Counted from the first letter of the stretch, positions 39,637 to 48,721 are shown. The stretch is DNA of 64,000 nucleotides from Corynebacterium halotolerans YIM 70093 = DSM 44683 (GCF_000341345.1 NC_020302.1:662075-726074); one strand, 5' to 3'. Translations and numbers: made by a program. The notes: generated by a model not told the origin, from the letters alone.

Positions 39637-40302
39637 TCAGGGGGAGAGCTTGCGGGCGATCTGCCGGGCGGTCTCCCGCACGTCGTCGCCGTGGTCGAGG
39701 CCGATGCTGCGCTGCACCCGGCTGACCGGCTTGGCCACGCAGAGTGCTCCCACGAGTCGGCCACCGACGACGATCGGTGCGCTGACCGAGGCGACGCCGG
39801 GGGAACGTTTCCCGGTGGACTCCACCCACCCCTGCCGCTCCAGATCTGCCTGCGCCTCCGGCAGCTGCGCGAGGATGGCGCCCGAGGAACCCGCGGGCAG
39901 GTCGAGCCGGGCCCCGACCGGTAGCGTGACCTGGAGTTCATGCGGGGCCTCCACCGACACCCGGCAGATGCGTTGGTTTCCGGACCGCACCCACAGCTGC
40001 ACGGTTTCTCCGATCCGGCTGCTGAGTTCCCAGATCAGCGGGAAACTCCGGGCGTCGCGGTCGTTCTGGACGATCCGGCGACCGGGGGCGAAGGTGCCGT
40101 CCTCGTAGCGGATCAGGAAGTCCGTCTCCGCCATCGCCAGGGCCAGCCGGTGTGTGGTGGAGACGGACAGGCCGGTGCGCCGGGCGATTTCAGTGGCGTG
40201 CTGCGGGCCATCCTCCACTGCATCGAGGATGGCCCCGGCACGCTCGAGCGTGCGGTTGCCGGAGCCGGAACTGCTCCTGCTTCCGTCTGCCTTCTCGGCC
40301 AT
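39637..40302 (-). CDS. IclR-family transcription regulator
   Basis: 221 aa from ATG 40302 (GGGAGGA 11 nt upstream). Winged helix-turn-helix at about residues 17-75 (LERAGAILDAVEDGPQHATE region; RRTGLSVSTTHRLALAM), then the IclR effector domain with LPAGSSGAILAQL and APIVVGGRLVGALCVA. IclR proteins often control aromatic-acid or organic-acid catabolism. A 22-bp motif just upstream of its ribosome site recurs (20/22) just upstream of the mobA-like gene, suggesting that gene as a target. It also stands beside the CoA-transferase/lyase/2HCT set. Confidence 0.9.
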   Translation of the reverse strand: MAEKADGSRSSSGSGNRTLERAGAILDAVEDGPQHATEIARRTGLSVSTTHRLALAMAETDFLIRYEDGTFAPGRRIVQNDRDARSFPLIWELSSRIGETVQLWVRSGNQRICRVSVEAPHELQVTLPVGARLDLPAGSSGAILAQLPEAQADLERQGWVESTGKRSPGVASVSAPIVVGGRLVGALCVAKPVSRVQRSIGLDHGDDVRETARQIARKLSP

Positions 40303-40317
40303 CGTGGCTCAATTCCT

Positions 40318-40339
40318 CCCGTTGTGGATGACGAACCAC
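40318..40339. promoter_or_regulatory. Shared 22-bp motif, copy upstream of iclR
   Basis: Core GGATGACGAACCAC at 40326-40339, preceded by CCCGT. The same 22 bases occur at 50251-50272 with only two differences. In each place the motif sits directly upstream of a ribosome-binding site (iclR here, the mobA-like gene there), in opposite orientation. GTGG/CCAC outer arms make it partly palindromic. Candidate IclR operator. Confidence 0.55.
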
Positions 40340-40591
40340 GAGTTTAGCGGGATGGCCGGGCCCGGGCTCCAACCATCTCCCGCACGTGGGAGACGGCGGT
40401 CCCTGCGGGAGCCGGCGTCTCTCCCCGGGACGCTCCCCGGAGGTCCGGAGTTGACCTGCCCGACCGGCTCCGGGCCGCCTCAGGAGGGCGTGGAGAGGCC
40501 GTCAGATAGGAGAGACCTGCCCCCACTGAGCGATGCTCTGCTGATCTGATGCCGAAAGGGATCGGTCGATGACAGTGGCATGACAAAGACC

Positions 40592-40610
40592 GCCCCCGGA
40601 GATCGGGGGC
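40592..40610 (-). terminator. Hairpin after the hpa operon
   Basis: Seven-bp GC stem (40592-40598 with 40604-40610), five-base loop; on the minus strand it is followed by GGTCTTTGT. It lies 25 bp past the stop of the last operon gene. Confidence 0.6.
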
Positions 40611-40634
40611 CGCCTGTCACCGAAGCCACGGAAA

Positions 40635-42107
40635 CTACCGCTGGTAGGGGTCCTGGATGCCGATGTACTGGACGGTGGTGTACTCGTCGAGGCCCTCGGC
40701 GCCGCCCTCACGGCCGAGGCCGGACTGCTTGACGCCGCCGAACGGGGCCGCGGCATTGGAGATCACGCCGGAGTTGAAGCCCATCAGGCCGAACTCGAGA
40801 CCGTCGGACAGCCGCCACATGCGGCTGGGGTCCTCGGTGAAGACGTAGGACGCCAGGCCGTACTCGGTGGCATTGGCCAGGGTGATGGCCTCCTGCTCGG
40901 TGGAGAAGGTGATGACCGGGGCGACGGGGCCGAAGATCTCCTCCTGGACCACGCGGGCGTCGGCGGGCACGTCGATCAGCACGGTCGGCTCGTAGAAGTA
41001 GCCGGGCCCGTCCACCCGCCTGCCACCGGCGACGGCGCGGGCACCGGAGGCCACGGCGTCGTCGACCAGCGAGGCCACGGAATCGAGTGCCTTCTGCTCG
41101 ACCAACGGCCCGCAGGTGACGTCCTCATCGAGGCCGTCGCCGACGTTGAGCCCGCTGATGCGCTCGGCGAACTTGTTCGCGAATTCCTCGGCCACGGACT
41201 CGTGGACGATGAAGCGGTTGGCCGCGGTGCAGGCCTCGCCGATATTGCGCATCTTCGCGCCCATCGCGCCCTCAACCGCCTCATCCAGGTCGGCGTCGGC
41301 GAAGACGATGAACGGGGCGTTGCCGCCGAGTTCCATCGAGGTGCGCAGCACATTGTCGGCCGCGGCCTTCATCAGGGTCTTGCCCACCGGGGTCGAGCCG
41401 GTGAACGAGACCTTGCGCAGACGCGGATCCGCCATGATCGGCTCGGAGATCGCAGACGCCGACTTGCCGGCGACCACGTTGAGCACCCCGGCGGGCAGGC
41501 CGGCGTCGAGCATGGTCTGGGCGAAGTACTGGGAGGTCAGCGGCGTCAGCTTCGCAGGCTTGAGCACCATCGTGCAGCCGGCGGCCACGGCCGGGGCGAT
41601 CTTGCGGGTGGCCATGGCCAGCGGGAAGTTCCACGGGGTAATCAGCAGGCACGGGCCCACCGGCTTGCGTACCGTGACCATCCGCAGCGTGCCCTCCGGG
41701 GCGGGGTAGGCCCGGCCGTAGTCGCGCACCGCCTCCTCCGAGAACCAGCGCAGAAACTCCGCGCCGTAGGTGACCTCGCCGCGGGCCTCGGAAAGGGGCT
41801 TGCCCATCTCGAGGGTCATCAGTGCGGCGAATTCCTCCGCGCGTTCGTGCACCAGGTCGAAGGCCCGGCGCAGGATGTCGGAGCGCTCCCGCGCCGGGGT
41901 GCGCGCCCACTCGTCCTGGACGGCGCACGCGGCGTCGAGGGCGGCGTTCGCGTCATCCGAGGTGGCCGAGGCCAGGGTGGCCAGGGTCTCACCGGTGGCC
42001 GGGTTCTCCACGTCGAAGGTCTCGCCGTCGCTGGAGTCGGTCCACTGGCCATTGATGAGCAGGCCGGTGGGGACCTTGTTGATCAGTGCCTGGATGTCGA
42101 TGCTCAT
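40635..42107 (-). CDS. gabD: Succinate-semialdehyde dehydrogenase (GabD-like), last gene of the hpa operon
   Basis: 490 aa, aldehyde-dehydrogenase family. Catalytic Cys293 (NIGEACTAANR), Glu259 (MELGG) and the NAD(P)-site Lys183 (VLKPA) are present; it resembles GabD-type enzymes. HpaI in the same operon releases succinate semialdehyde, which this enzyme would oxidise to succinate. ATG 42107 lies 7 nt after the hpaI stop; AAGGGG is upstream. Confidence 0.9.
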   Translation of the reverse strand: MSIDIQALINKVPTGLLINGQWTDSSDGETFDVENPATGETLATLASATSDDANAALDAACAVQDEWARTPARERSDILRRAFDLVHERAEEFAALMTLEMGKPLSEARGEVTYGAEFLRWFSEEAVRDYGRAYPAPEGTLRMVTVRKPVGPCLLITPWNFPLAMATRKIAPAVAAGCTMVLKPAKLTPLTSQYFAQTMLDAGLPAGVLNVVAGKSASAISEPIMADPRLRKVSFTGSTPVGKTLMKAAADNVLRTSMELGGNAPFIVFADADLDEAVEGAMGAKMRNIGEACTAANRFIVHESVAEEFANKFAERISGLNVGDGLDEDVTCGPLVEQKALDSVASLVDDAVASGARAVAGGRRVDGPGYFYEPTVLIDVPADARVVQEEIFGPVAPVITFSTEQEAITLANATEYGLASYVFTEDPSRMWRLSDGLEFGLMGFNSGVISNAAAPFGGVKQSGLGREGGAEGLDEYTTVQYIGIQDPYQR

Positions 42108-42114
42108 GTCCGGG

Positions 42115-42909
42115 TCACCCCTTCGTGTTGTAGGCGCCGAATTTCTCGGCGAGTGCGGCGGTGGAACCGGCGAGCAGCTGGACGTCGGCACCCACGGCGA
42201 CGAAATCGGCGCCGGCGTCGATGTACTGCTGCGCCTGCTCATTGTTGAAGGCGTTCACGCCCACCGGCTTGCCGGCGGCGTTGGAGGCGGAGATCGTGTC
42301 GGTGACGTGCCTGACGACGTCCGCGTGGGTCTGCTGCCCGAGCAGCCCCATTGACGCGGCGAGGTCGGAGGGGCCGATGAACACGGCGTCGACGCCGTCG
42401 ACCGCGAGGATCTCGGCGGCGTTCTCCGCGGCCTCCGCCGACTCGACCTGGACGGTCAGGCTCACGTGCTCGGAGGCGTTGGCGAGGTATCCCTCCACCC
42501 GGTTCCAGCGGGCCGAACGGGCCAGCGCACTGCCCACCCCGCGCACCCCGCGCGGCGGGTAGTGCATCGCGGCGACCGCCCGCTCGGCGTCGGCGGCGGT
42601 GTGCACCATCGGCACCATCAGGTTCTGGGCGCCCAGGTCCAGGAACTGCTTGATCAGCACGGTGTCGCCGAAAGGCACGCGCACCACCGGGACGGCCGGG
42701 TAGGCGCCCACCGCCTGCAGGATGGCCAGGGTGGACTCCAGGCCGATAGGGGAGTGCTCGCCGTCGATGAGGAGCCAGTCGCAGCCGGAGGCGGCGACGA
42801 TCTCGGCGACGGTGGCGGAGCCGGAGCACACCCACAGGCCCACCTGGGTGGCCCGGCGTTCAGCCACGACCTCATGGAAGGTCGGGGGAAGTTCTACTCG
42901 AAACGGCAT
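42115..42909 (-). CDS. hpaI: 4-Hydroxy-2-oxoheptanedioate aldolase (HpcH/HpaI)
   Basis: 264 aa, HpcH/HpaI class II aldolase. LIDGEHSPIG, RVPFGDTVLIKQFLDLGAQNLMVP region, the catalytic Arg loop PPRGVRGVG, and VESAEAAENAAEI, FIGPSDLAASMG are typical. It splits 4-hydroxy-2-oxoheptanedioate to pyruvate and succinate semialdehyde. ATG 42909 overlaps the hpaH stop by 16 bp. Confidence 0.93.
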   Translation of the reverse strand: MPFRVELPPTFHEVVAERRATQVGLWVCSGSATVAEIVAASGCDWLLIDGEHSPIGLESTLAILQAVGAYPAVPVVRVPFGDTVLIKQFLDLGAQNLMVPMVHTAADAERAVAAMHYPPRGVRGVGSALARSARWNRVEGYLANASEHVSLTVQVESAEAAENAAEILAVDGVDAVFIGPSDLAASMGLLGQQTHADVVRHVTDTISASNAAGKPVGVNAFNNEQAQQYIDAGADFVAVGADVQLLAGSTAALAEKFGAYNTKG

Positions 42910-43679
42910 GTGACGGTTCCTAACTCTCCGTAGTCGGCGAAGACGGTGTCGCCCGGGTGGACCCACATCGGGCGGGTGAACGAGCCGGCCAGGATGATCT
43001 CCCCGGCGGCCAGGCAGTCACCGTGCTCGGCGAGCTTGTTGGCCAGCCACGCGACACCGGTGGCCGGGTGGTTGAGCACCGCGGCGGCGACCCCGGAATC
43101 CTGGATGGTCTCGTTGCGGTAGAGCAGGGCCGAGACCCAGCGCAGGTCGAGTGCGTCCACCGCAACCGGACGGCCGCCGTAGACCATCGCGCCCATCGCG
43201 GCGTTGTCGCTGATGGTGTCGACGATCGTGCGGCCTTCCATCTCGATGCGGGAGGAGAGGATCTCCAGGGCCGGGACGACGTACTCGGTCGCCCGCAGCA
43301 CATCGAAGACCGTGACATCCGGGCCGGTGAGCTCGTCCTTGAGCACGAAGGCCAGCTCCACCTCGACGCGGACATTGGAGAACTGGGCGTGCTCGATGAC
43401 GGAGCCGTTCTCGTGGACCATGTCGGCGAAGATCGCGCCGTAGTCCGGCTCGGTGATGCCGGTGGCCTCCTGCATCGGCTTGGAGGTCAGGCCGATCTTG
43501 CGGCCGACCGGGCGCCGGCCCGCCTCGATGCCGCGGCGTCGCCACTCGTTCTGCACCCGGTAGGAATCCTCCACCGTCATCCCCTCGAAACGCTTGGTGA
43601 GCAGGGGAATCATGGTGCGGTTGCGTTCGGCCCCGGCGAGGTCGTCCGCGATCTGGGTGATGTCTGAATCCTGCAGCAT
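42894..43679 (-). CDS. hpaH: 2-Oxo-hept-3-ene-1,7-dioate hydratase (HpaH)
   Basis: 261 aa, MhpD/HpaH family (E. coli HpaH 267 aa). [17 protein letters not shown], metal-binding EVELAFVLK, and [19 protein letters not shown] with [12 protein letters not shown] are conserved. It hydrates 2-oxohept-3-enedioate to the aldolase substrate. ATG 43679 has AGGAGAGG five bases upstream. Between hpaD (9-nt gap) and hpaI (16-bp overlap). Confidence 0.94.
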   Translation of the reverse strand: MLQDSDITQIADDLAGAERNRTMIPLLTKRFEGMTVEDSYRVQNEWRRRGIEAGRRPVGRKIGLTSKPMQEATGITEPDYGAIFADMVHENGSVIEHAQFSNVRVEVELAFVLKDELTGPDVTVFDVLRATEYVVPALEILSSRIEMEGRTIVDTISDNAAMGAMVYGGRPVAVDALDLRWVSALLYRNETIQDSGVAAAVLNHPATGVAWLANKLAEHGDCLAAGEIILAGSFTRPMWVHPGDTVFADYGELGTVTCRFE

Positions 43680-43688
43680 ATACCTCTC

Positions 43689-44798
43689 CTAGAGCTGGTG
43701 ACCCAGCTTGTACTCGCCCTGCTTCCACTCCGGCAGCGACTCCTCGCCCTCCTCGGGGCGGGTGTAGGAGAAGCCGTCGGCGCCGATGGTCTCCTCGAGT
43801 TCGGAGGCGTCGGTGCGCTCGGTCAGCGGGACGAGGTTGCCGTCCAGGTCCAGGACGCGGGAGGCGTCGGTGTACCAGCTCGGCACGACCGGGGTGCCCC
43901 ACCAGTCGCGGCGCTGGTTGTCGTGGACGTCCCAGACGACGACCGGGTTGTCCGGGTCGCCGGTGTAGTAGTCCTGGGTGTAGATCTCGATGCGGTGGCC
44001 GTCCGGGTCCCGCAGGTAGAGGTAGAAGGCGTTGGACACCCCGTGGCGGCCCGGGCCGCGCTCGATGTGGTCCGACATACGCAGGGCGCCGAGCTTGTCG
44101 CAGATGGACAGGATGTTGTGCTTCTCGTGGGTGGCGAAGGCGATGTGGTGCATGCGCGGGCCGTCGCCACCGGTCATGGCGGTGTCGTGGACGGTCGGCT
44201 TGCGGCGCATCCAGGCGGCGTAGGTGGTGCCCTCCTCGTCGCGGATGGCCTCGGTGACGCGGAAGCCCAGGTCCTCCATGTACTTCTCGGCCTTCGGCAC
44301 GTCCGGGGTGACCTGGTTGAAGTGGTCCAGGCGGACGAGCGCGCCCGGGGTGTAGAGATCGTAGCGCCAGGCCAGACGCTCGACGTGGTCGACCTCGTGG
44401 AAGAACTCGTAGGGGAAGCCCAGCGGGTCCTCGACGCGGACGGAGTCGCCGATACCCTTGACGAAGCCGTCCTTGCGGCGCTCGGTGCGGCAGCCGCGGG
44501 CCCGGTAGAACTCCTCGGCCCGGTCGACGTCCTCAGGGGTGCGCACGCGGTAGGAAAACACGCCGACGGCCGCCTCCGGGCCCTTGCGCAGGACGATGTT
44601 GTGGTGGATGAACTCCTCGAGGGAACGCAGGTAGATGGCGTTGTCGTCCTCCTCGGTCACGACCAGACCGAGGACGTCGACGTAGAAGTCGCGGGAGCGC
44701 TGCAGATCGGTGACGACGATCTCCATGTACGCACAACGCAGGATGTCCGGCACGGCGTTGCCGGTCTCCGGGGCGAGCTCGACGGGTGAATTGGACAT
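43689..44798 (-). CDS. hpaD: 3,4-Dihydroxyphenylacetate (homoprotocatechuate) 2,3-dioxygenase
   Basis: 369 aa, type I extradiol dioxygenase of the vicinal-oxygen-chelate fold, the actinobacterial kind (Brevibacterium HPCD, Arthrobacter MndD; about 365 aa) and not the E. coli LigB-like HpaD. The metal ligands are His159 (VRLDHFNQV), His217 or 218 (RMHHIAFAT) and Glu271 (HRIEIYT). Four VOC modules, active site in the second pair. Opens homoprotocatechuate to 5-carboxymethyl-2-hydroxymuconate semialdehyde with Fe(II) or Mn(II). Fifty-one nt after hpaE. Confidence 0.95.
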   Translation of the reverse strand: MSNSPVELAPETGNAVPDILRCAYMEIVVTDLQRSRDFYVDVLGLVVTEEDDNAIYLRSLEEFIHHNIVLRKGPEAAVGVFSYRVRTPEDVDRAEEFYRARGCRTERRKDGFVKGIGDSVRVEDPLGFPYEFFHEVDHVERLAWRYDLYTPGALVRLDHFNQVTPDVPKAEKYMEDLGFRVTEAIRDEEGTTYAAWMRRKPTVHDTAMTGGDGPRMHHIAFATHEKHNILSICDKLGALRMSDHIERGPGRHGVSNAFYLYLRDPDGHRIEIYTQDYYTGDPDNPVVVWDVHDNQRRDWWGTPVVPSWYTDASRVLDLDGNLVPLTERTDASELEETIGADGFSYTRPEEGEESLPEWKQGEYKLGHQL

Positions 44799-44849
44799 GA
44801 CTGGGGCTCCTTGGGGACGAGAGTGGAGAGGGAAGGGGAGGGGAGGGGA

Positions 44850-46394
44850 TTAGCCGTCGATCTGCTTGGCGTCGTCGGCCTTGCCGAAGACCGGGTTGTG
44901 GACCTTGCCGAGGTTGATGTGCACGGCCTGCTGATCGGTGTAGAAGTCGATCGAGCGGTAGCCGCCCTCGTGGCCCAGGCCGGAGGCCTTCACGCCGCCG
45001 AAGGGGGTGCGCAGGTCACGGACGTTGTTGGAGTTCAGCCACACCATGCCGGCCTCGATGTTCTGGGCGAAGTTGTGGGCGCGCTTGAGATCGGAGGTCC
45101 ACAGGTAGGCGGCCAGGCCGTAGCGGGTGTTGTTGGCCAGCTCGAGGGCCTCCTCCTCCGTGTCGAAGGGGGTGATGGCGACGACGGGGCCGAAGATCTC
45201 CTCCTGGAAGATGCGGGCGTCCGGGGAAACGTCCGCGAAGACGGTCGGCTGGACGAAGTTGCCCTCCTCGAATCCCTCGGGGCGGCCGCCGCCGGCGACG
45301 AGGCGTGCCTCGGACTTGCCGATCTCGATGTAGGAGGTGACCTTCTCGTAGTGCTCCGGGTGGACCAGGGCGCCGACCTCGGTGGCCGGGTCGGAGGGCA
45401 GGCCGACCTTCACGCGCTTGGCCTGGGCGGCGTAGCGCTCGACGAACTCGTCGTAGATGGAGCGCTGGACCAGGATGCGGGCACCGGCGGTGCAGCGCTC
45501 GCCGTTGAGGGAGAAGACGCCGAAGACGGTGGCGTTGATGGCCTCCTCCAGGTCGGCGTCGTCGAAGACGATGGCCGGGGACTTGCCGCCCAGCTCCATG
45601 GACAGACCCTTGAGGTACGGGGCGGCGTTGCCGAAGATGATCTGGCCGGTGCGGGACTCACCGGTGAAGGAGATCAGCGGGACGTCCGGGTGCTTGACCA
45701 GGGCGTCACCGGCGGTCTCGCCGAAGCCGTTGACGAGGTTGAACACGCCCTCCGGCAGTCCGGCCTCCTCGAAGATGCCGGCCCACAGCTGGGCGGACAG
45801 CGGAGTGAACTCCGCCGGCTTCAGGACCACGGTGTTGCCGGTGGCCAGTGCCGGGGCCAGCTTCCAGGACTCCAGCATGAACGGGGTGTTCCACGGGGTG
45901 ATCAGGCCGGCGACGCCGATCGGCTTGCGGTTGACGTAGTTGATCTGGCGCCCCGGAACCTTGTAGGTGTCGTCGGACTGCGCGACGATCAGGTCGGCGA
46001 AGAAACGGAAGTTCTCCGCGGCGCGGCGGGCCTGGCCGAGGGCCTGGGTGATGGGCAGGCCGGAGTCGAAGCTCTCCATCTCGGCGAGGACCTGGTCGCG
46101 GGACTCGACGATGTCGGCGATGCGGTGCAGGACGCGGGAGCGCTCGCGGGGGAGGAGGTTCGGCCACGGGCCCTCCTTGAAGGCCTTGGAGGCGGCCTCA
46201 ACGGCGGCGTCGATGTCGGCCTTCTTGCCGGAGGCGGCCTGGATGTAGGCCTCGTTGGTCACCGGCTCGAGCACATCGAAGGTGTCGCCGTCGGAGGAGT
46301 TGACGAACTTTCCGCCGATGTAGTGCTGGATCTTCTCTGGCAGGTTCTCCGGCTTGGCGTGGGCGACGGTCTGGGACTGGGTGACAGTGGTCAT
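44850..46394 (-). CDS. hpaE: 5-Carboxymethyl-2-hydroxymuconate semialdehyde dehydrogenase
   Basis: 514 aa, aldehyde-dehydrogenase family. Catalytic Cys301 (NGERCTAG) and Glu267 (SMELGG). Closest family resemblance is to HpaE; the operon partners support the assignment. It oxidises the HpaD ring-fission product to 5-carboxymethyl-2-hydroxymuconate. ATG 46394 overlaps the GntR stop by 1 nt (TAATG) and has GAAGGAAG upstream. Confidence 0.93.
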   Translation of the reverse strand: MTTVTQSQTVAHAKPENLPEKIQHYIGGKFVNSSDGDTFDVLEPVTNEAYIQAASGKKADIDAAVEAASKAFKEGPWPNLLPRERSRVLHRIADIVESRDQVLAEMESFDSGLPITQALGQARRAAENFRFFADLIVAQSDDTYKVPGRQINYVNRKPIGVAGLITPWNTPFMLESWKLAPALATGNTVVLKPAEFTPLSAQLWAGIFEEAGLPEGVFNLVNGFGETAGDALVKHPDVPLISFTGESRTGQIIFGNAAPYLKGLSMELGGKSPAIVFDDADLEEAINATVFGVFSLNGERCTAGARILVQRSIYDEFVERYAAQAKRVKVGLPSDPATEVGALVHPEHYEKVTSYIEIGKSEARLVAGGGRPEGFEEGNFVQPTVFADVSPDARIFQEEIFGPVVAITPFDTEEEALELANNTRYGLAAYLWTSDLKRAHNFAQNIEAGMVWLNSNNVRDLRTPFGGVKASGLGHEGGYRSIDFYTDQQAVHINLGKVHNPVFGKADDAKQIDG

Positions 46395-47077
46395 TATTCT
46401 TCCTTCGTTTCAGATCGGCTGTTCAGGTACTGTTCGAGCGTTGCGAGGCGGTGGTCGCGGGCAAGCTTCTCGATGTAGACCGGCTCGGCCTCCGCCTGGA
46501 TCATCATGAGAATCCTCGTGTGTTCCTTGACGGATTCCCAGGCCCGGTTCGGCACGAACGCGAAGGTTGATTCGCGTAGGTAGTCGAGCCGGTTCCACTG
46601 GGTGAGGATCAGGTTGACCAGATCCCGGTTCGGACAACTGGAGAACAACGTGCGGTGGAACTTCTGGTTCAGGACCGTGAACTCCTTCGGGTCCAGGTCC
46701 GTCAGCGAGGTCTCCATCTTCTCGTTGAGCTCGCTTGCCTTGGCGAGCTGCGAGGGCGTCAGGTAGGGCGCCGCCAGCGCGGTGGCAGCCCCCTCCAGGA
46801 TCGCCGTCGTCTGCATGCAGTCGATGTACATCTGTCGATCGATCATCGCGACCCGGGCCCCGACGTTGCGTTCGAAGTCAACCAGTCCCTCCGCCTCGAG
46901 CTGGCGGATGGCCTCCCGGACCGGAACGACGCTGACGTCGAGCGCCTCCGCGATCGAACTCAGCACCAGACGGTGGCCCGGTGCGAACTCGTTGGAGGTG
47001 ATCTTCTCCTTGATGAGCTGGTAGGCCTTCTCGGTCTTGCTCATCCCGTCGAAGCGGGGGTCGTTGTGGTCGATCAT
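46394..47077 (-). CDS. GntR-family regulator (FadR/FCD subfamily) of the hpa operon
   Basis: 227 aa from ATG 47077 (AAGGAGG ten bases upstream). Winged helix at about residues 14-75 (QLIKEKITSNEFAPGHRLVL, then VPVREAIRQLEAEGLV), then an FCD effector domain with the metal/ligand-type His and Asp residues (LNQKFHRTLF, DHRLATLEQYL). It is encoded inside the operon, second gene, so it probably controls its own unit. The 28-bp palindrome before hpaG is the obvious candidate operator. Confidence 0.9.
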   Translation of the reverse strand: MIDHNDPRFDGMSKTEKAYQLIKEKITSNEFAPGHRLVLSSIAEALDVSVVPVREAIRQLEAEGLVDFERNVGARVAMIDRQMYIDCMQTTAILEGAATALAAPYLTPSQLAKASELNEKMETSLTDLDPKEFTVLNQKFHRTLFSSCPNRDLVNLILTQWNRLDYLRESTFAFVPNRAWESVKEHTRILMMIQAEAEPVYIEKLARDHRLATLEQYLNSRSETKEE

Positions 47078-47096
47078 CAGAGTTGTTCCTCCTTTC

Positions 47097-48572
47097 CTAG
47101 CGGGATTGCGGAGCAGTGGATTTCAGCCATTCCTCGTAGTCCTGCTTCCACTTCCCGGTCGGCGGGAAGAGTCCGTCGACCGGATTGCCCTCCGCGACCC
47201 GCTCGGCGACCCATTCGTCCTGCCGCTCCTTGGTCAGGGTGGCGTCGACGACGGATTCCGCCAGATCCCGGGGGATGACGATGACCCCGTCGTCGTCACC
47301 GACGATGATGTCTCCCGGGATGACGGTCGCGTTGCCGCAGGCGACGGCCACATCCGCCTCCCAGGGGACGTGCTTGCGGCCGAGTACCGCGGGGTGGGGG
47401 CCCTGGGTGAACACCGGGAGCCCGATCTCCTTGACGGCGGTGTAGTCACGCACCCCACCGTCGGTGACGATGCCGGCCGCACCGAGGTGCTTCGCCCGCA
47501 GCGCCAGGATGTCGCCGAGGGTGCCGGAGCCGGGCTCGTTCCGGGCCTCGATGACCAGGACCTCGCCGGAGCGGACCGCGTCGAAGGCCTGTTTCTGGGC
47601 GTTGTAGCCCCCGCCGTGGCTCTTGAAGAGGTCCTCGCGGCCGGGCAGGAAGCGCAGGGTCTTGGCCACCCCGACCATCTTCGTGCCCGGGGTCTGCGGG
47701 TGGACGCCCTCGATGCTGACCTGGTTGAGGCCGCGCTTGCGCAGCTCGGCGGACAGGCCGGCGGTGGGGGCCTCGAGCAGCTTGGCGCGCAGTTCCTCAG
47801 GGAGAGCGTTCGGGTCGGCCGGCAGGCCCGCGGCCTCCCGGGAGCCCCAGGCCTCCTCGGTCTGCTTGTCATCCACGTTGGGGAGCATGCCGAGGGACTC
47901 GTCGAAGTCGCCCGGCCCCTCGACGATCGTCGTCACCAGCCTGCCGGAGGTCTGGCCGCCGGCGGCGTCGACCTCGATCTCGATGACGTCGCCCGGCTGG
48001 ACGACGGTCGAGCCGGCCGGGGTCCCGGTCAGGATGACGTCGCCGACCTCGAGGGTCATGTGCTGGGCCAGGTCGGCGACGAACTGCTCCAGCGGGAAGA
48101 TCATCTCCTCGTCGCTGGTGCCGCTCTCCTGGGAGAGCTCGCCGTTGATCCAGGTGCGGATGCGGAGCTCGCGGGGGCTGACCTCGCGGGCGTCGATCAG
48201 CTCGGGGCCCAGCGGAGTGTAGCCGTCGCGGCTCTTGGAGCGGATGTTGGAGCCCTTGTCCTGGGCGCGGTAATCGTAGATCCCCAGGTCGTTGGAGGCG
48301 GTCACCCAGCCGACATGATCCCAGGCCTCATCGAGGCGGATCCGGTGGGCCGGCCTGCCGATCACGAGGGCGATCTCACCCTCGAAGGCGAGAAGTTCAG
48401 TTCCCGCCGGGCGCTCGACCTTCGAGCCCGAAGTGGAGACCGAGCTGCCCGCCTTCAGGAAATAGGACGGTTGCTTGGGGCGGCGTCCGCGTTGCGCCGC
48501 CCGGGACTCGAACGCGGTGTGGACCGCGATGATCTTCCCCGGACTGCGGGGGAGTTCGGGATGGGAATTCAT
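47097..48572 (-). CDS. hpaG: HpaG-like protein: FAH domain fused to RraA-like (pyruvate aldolase-fold) domain
   Basis: 491 aa. Residues about 30-225 are a fumarylacetoacetate-hydrolase domain (EGEIALVIG, GWVTASNDLGIYDYRAQDKG, GDVILTGTPAGS) with the metal-binding Glu/Asp residues. Residues about 275-470 are an RraA/HMG-aldolase-like domain (LGDILALRAKHLGAAGIVTDG region; GGVRDYTAV with the catalytic Arg-Asp, VIPGDIIVGDDDGVIVIP). E. coli HpaG is instead two FAH domains (about 430 aa). First gene of the operon; it should decarboxylate/isomerise the HpaE product, with the second domain's share unknown. ATG 48572. Gap to the GntR gene is 19 nt. Confidence 0.8.
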   Translation of the reverse strand: MNSHPELPRSPGKIIAVHTAFESRAAQRGRRPKQPSYFLKAGSSVSTSGSKVERPAGTELLAFEGEIALVIGRPAHRIRLDEAWDHVGWVTASNDLGIYDYRAQDKGSNIRSKSRDGYTPLGPELIDAREVSPRELRIRTWINGELSQESGTSDEEMIFPLEQFVADLAQHMTLEVGDVILTGTPAGSTVVQPGDVIEIEVDAAGGQTSGRLVTTIVEGPGDFDESLGMLPNVDDKQTEEAWGSREAAGLPADPNALPEELRAKLLEAPTAGLSAELRKRGLNQVSIEGVHPQTPGTKMVGVAKTLRFLPGREDLFKSHGGGYNAQKQAFDAVRSGEVLVIEARNEPGSGTLGDILALRAKHLGAAGIVTDGGVRDYTAVKEIGLPVFTQGPHPAVLGRKHVPWEADVAVACGNATVIPGDIIVGDDDGVIVIPRDLAESVVDATLTKERQDEWVAERVAEGNPVDGLFPPTGKWKQDYEEWLKSTAPQSR

Positions 48573-48600
48573 GAAACTCCTTTGCTGACACCTTGACGTG

Positions 48601-48628
48601 TGACCCAGATCGTATATTATCTGGGTCA
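48601..48628. promoter_or_regulatory. Perfect 10-bp inverted repeat, probable GntR operator
   Basis: TGACCCAGAT (48601-48610), eight AT-rich bases, ATCTGGGTCA (48619-48628). It lies 28 bp before the hpaG start and 93 bp before the transporter start, in the divergent promoter. The spacer contains TATATT, so it probably overlaps a -10 box, as expected for repression. Confidence 0.7.
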
Positions 48629-48677
48629 GTCGCGCAAGTAAGACAGATCACTCGCAAAGGTGAGAAATCGAATAAGT

Positions 48678-48697
48678 CACACCAGTGATGTGGTGTG
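48678..48697. promoter_or_regulatory. Second palindrome on the transporter side
   Basis: CACACCA, six bases, TGGTGTG: a perfect 7-bp inverted repeat 24 bp upstream of the transporter start. Owner unknown. Confidence 0.45.
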
Positions 48698-48721
48698 CAT
48701 CCCAATGTGAAAGGAGCCGGC

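Larger units (their letters stand above)
40303..40634. other. Intergenic region between iclR and the hpa operon end
   Basis: No gene seen in 332 bp. It holds the iclR leader with the motif at 40318-40339 and, near 40592-40610, the hairpin that ends the hpa operon. Confidence 0.6.
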
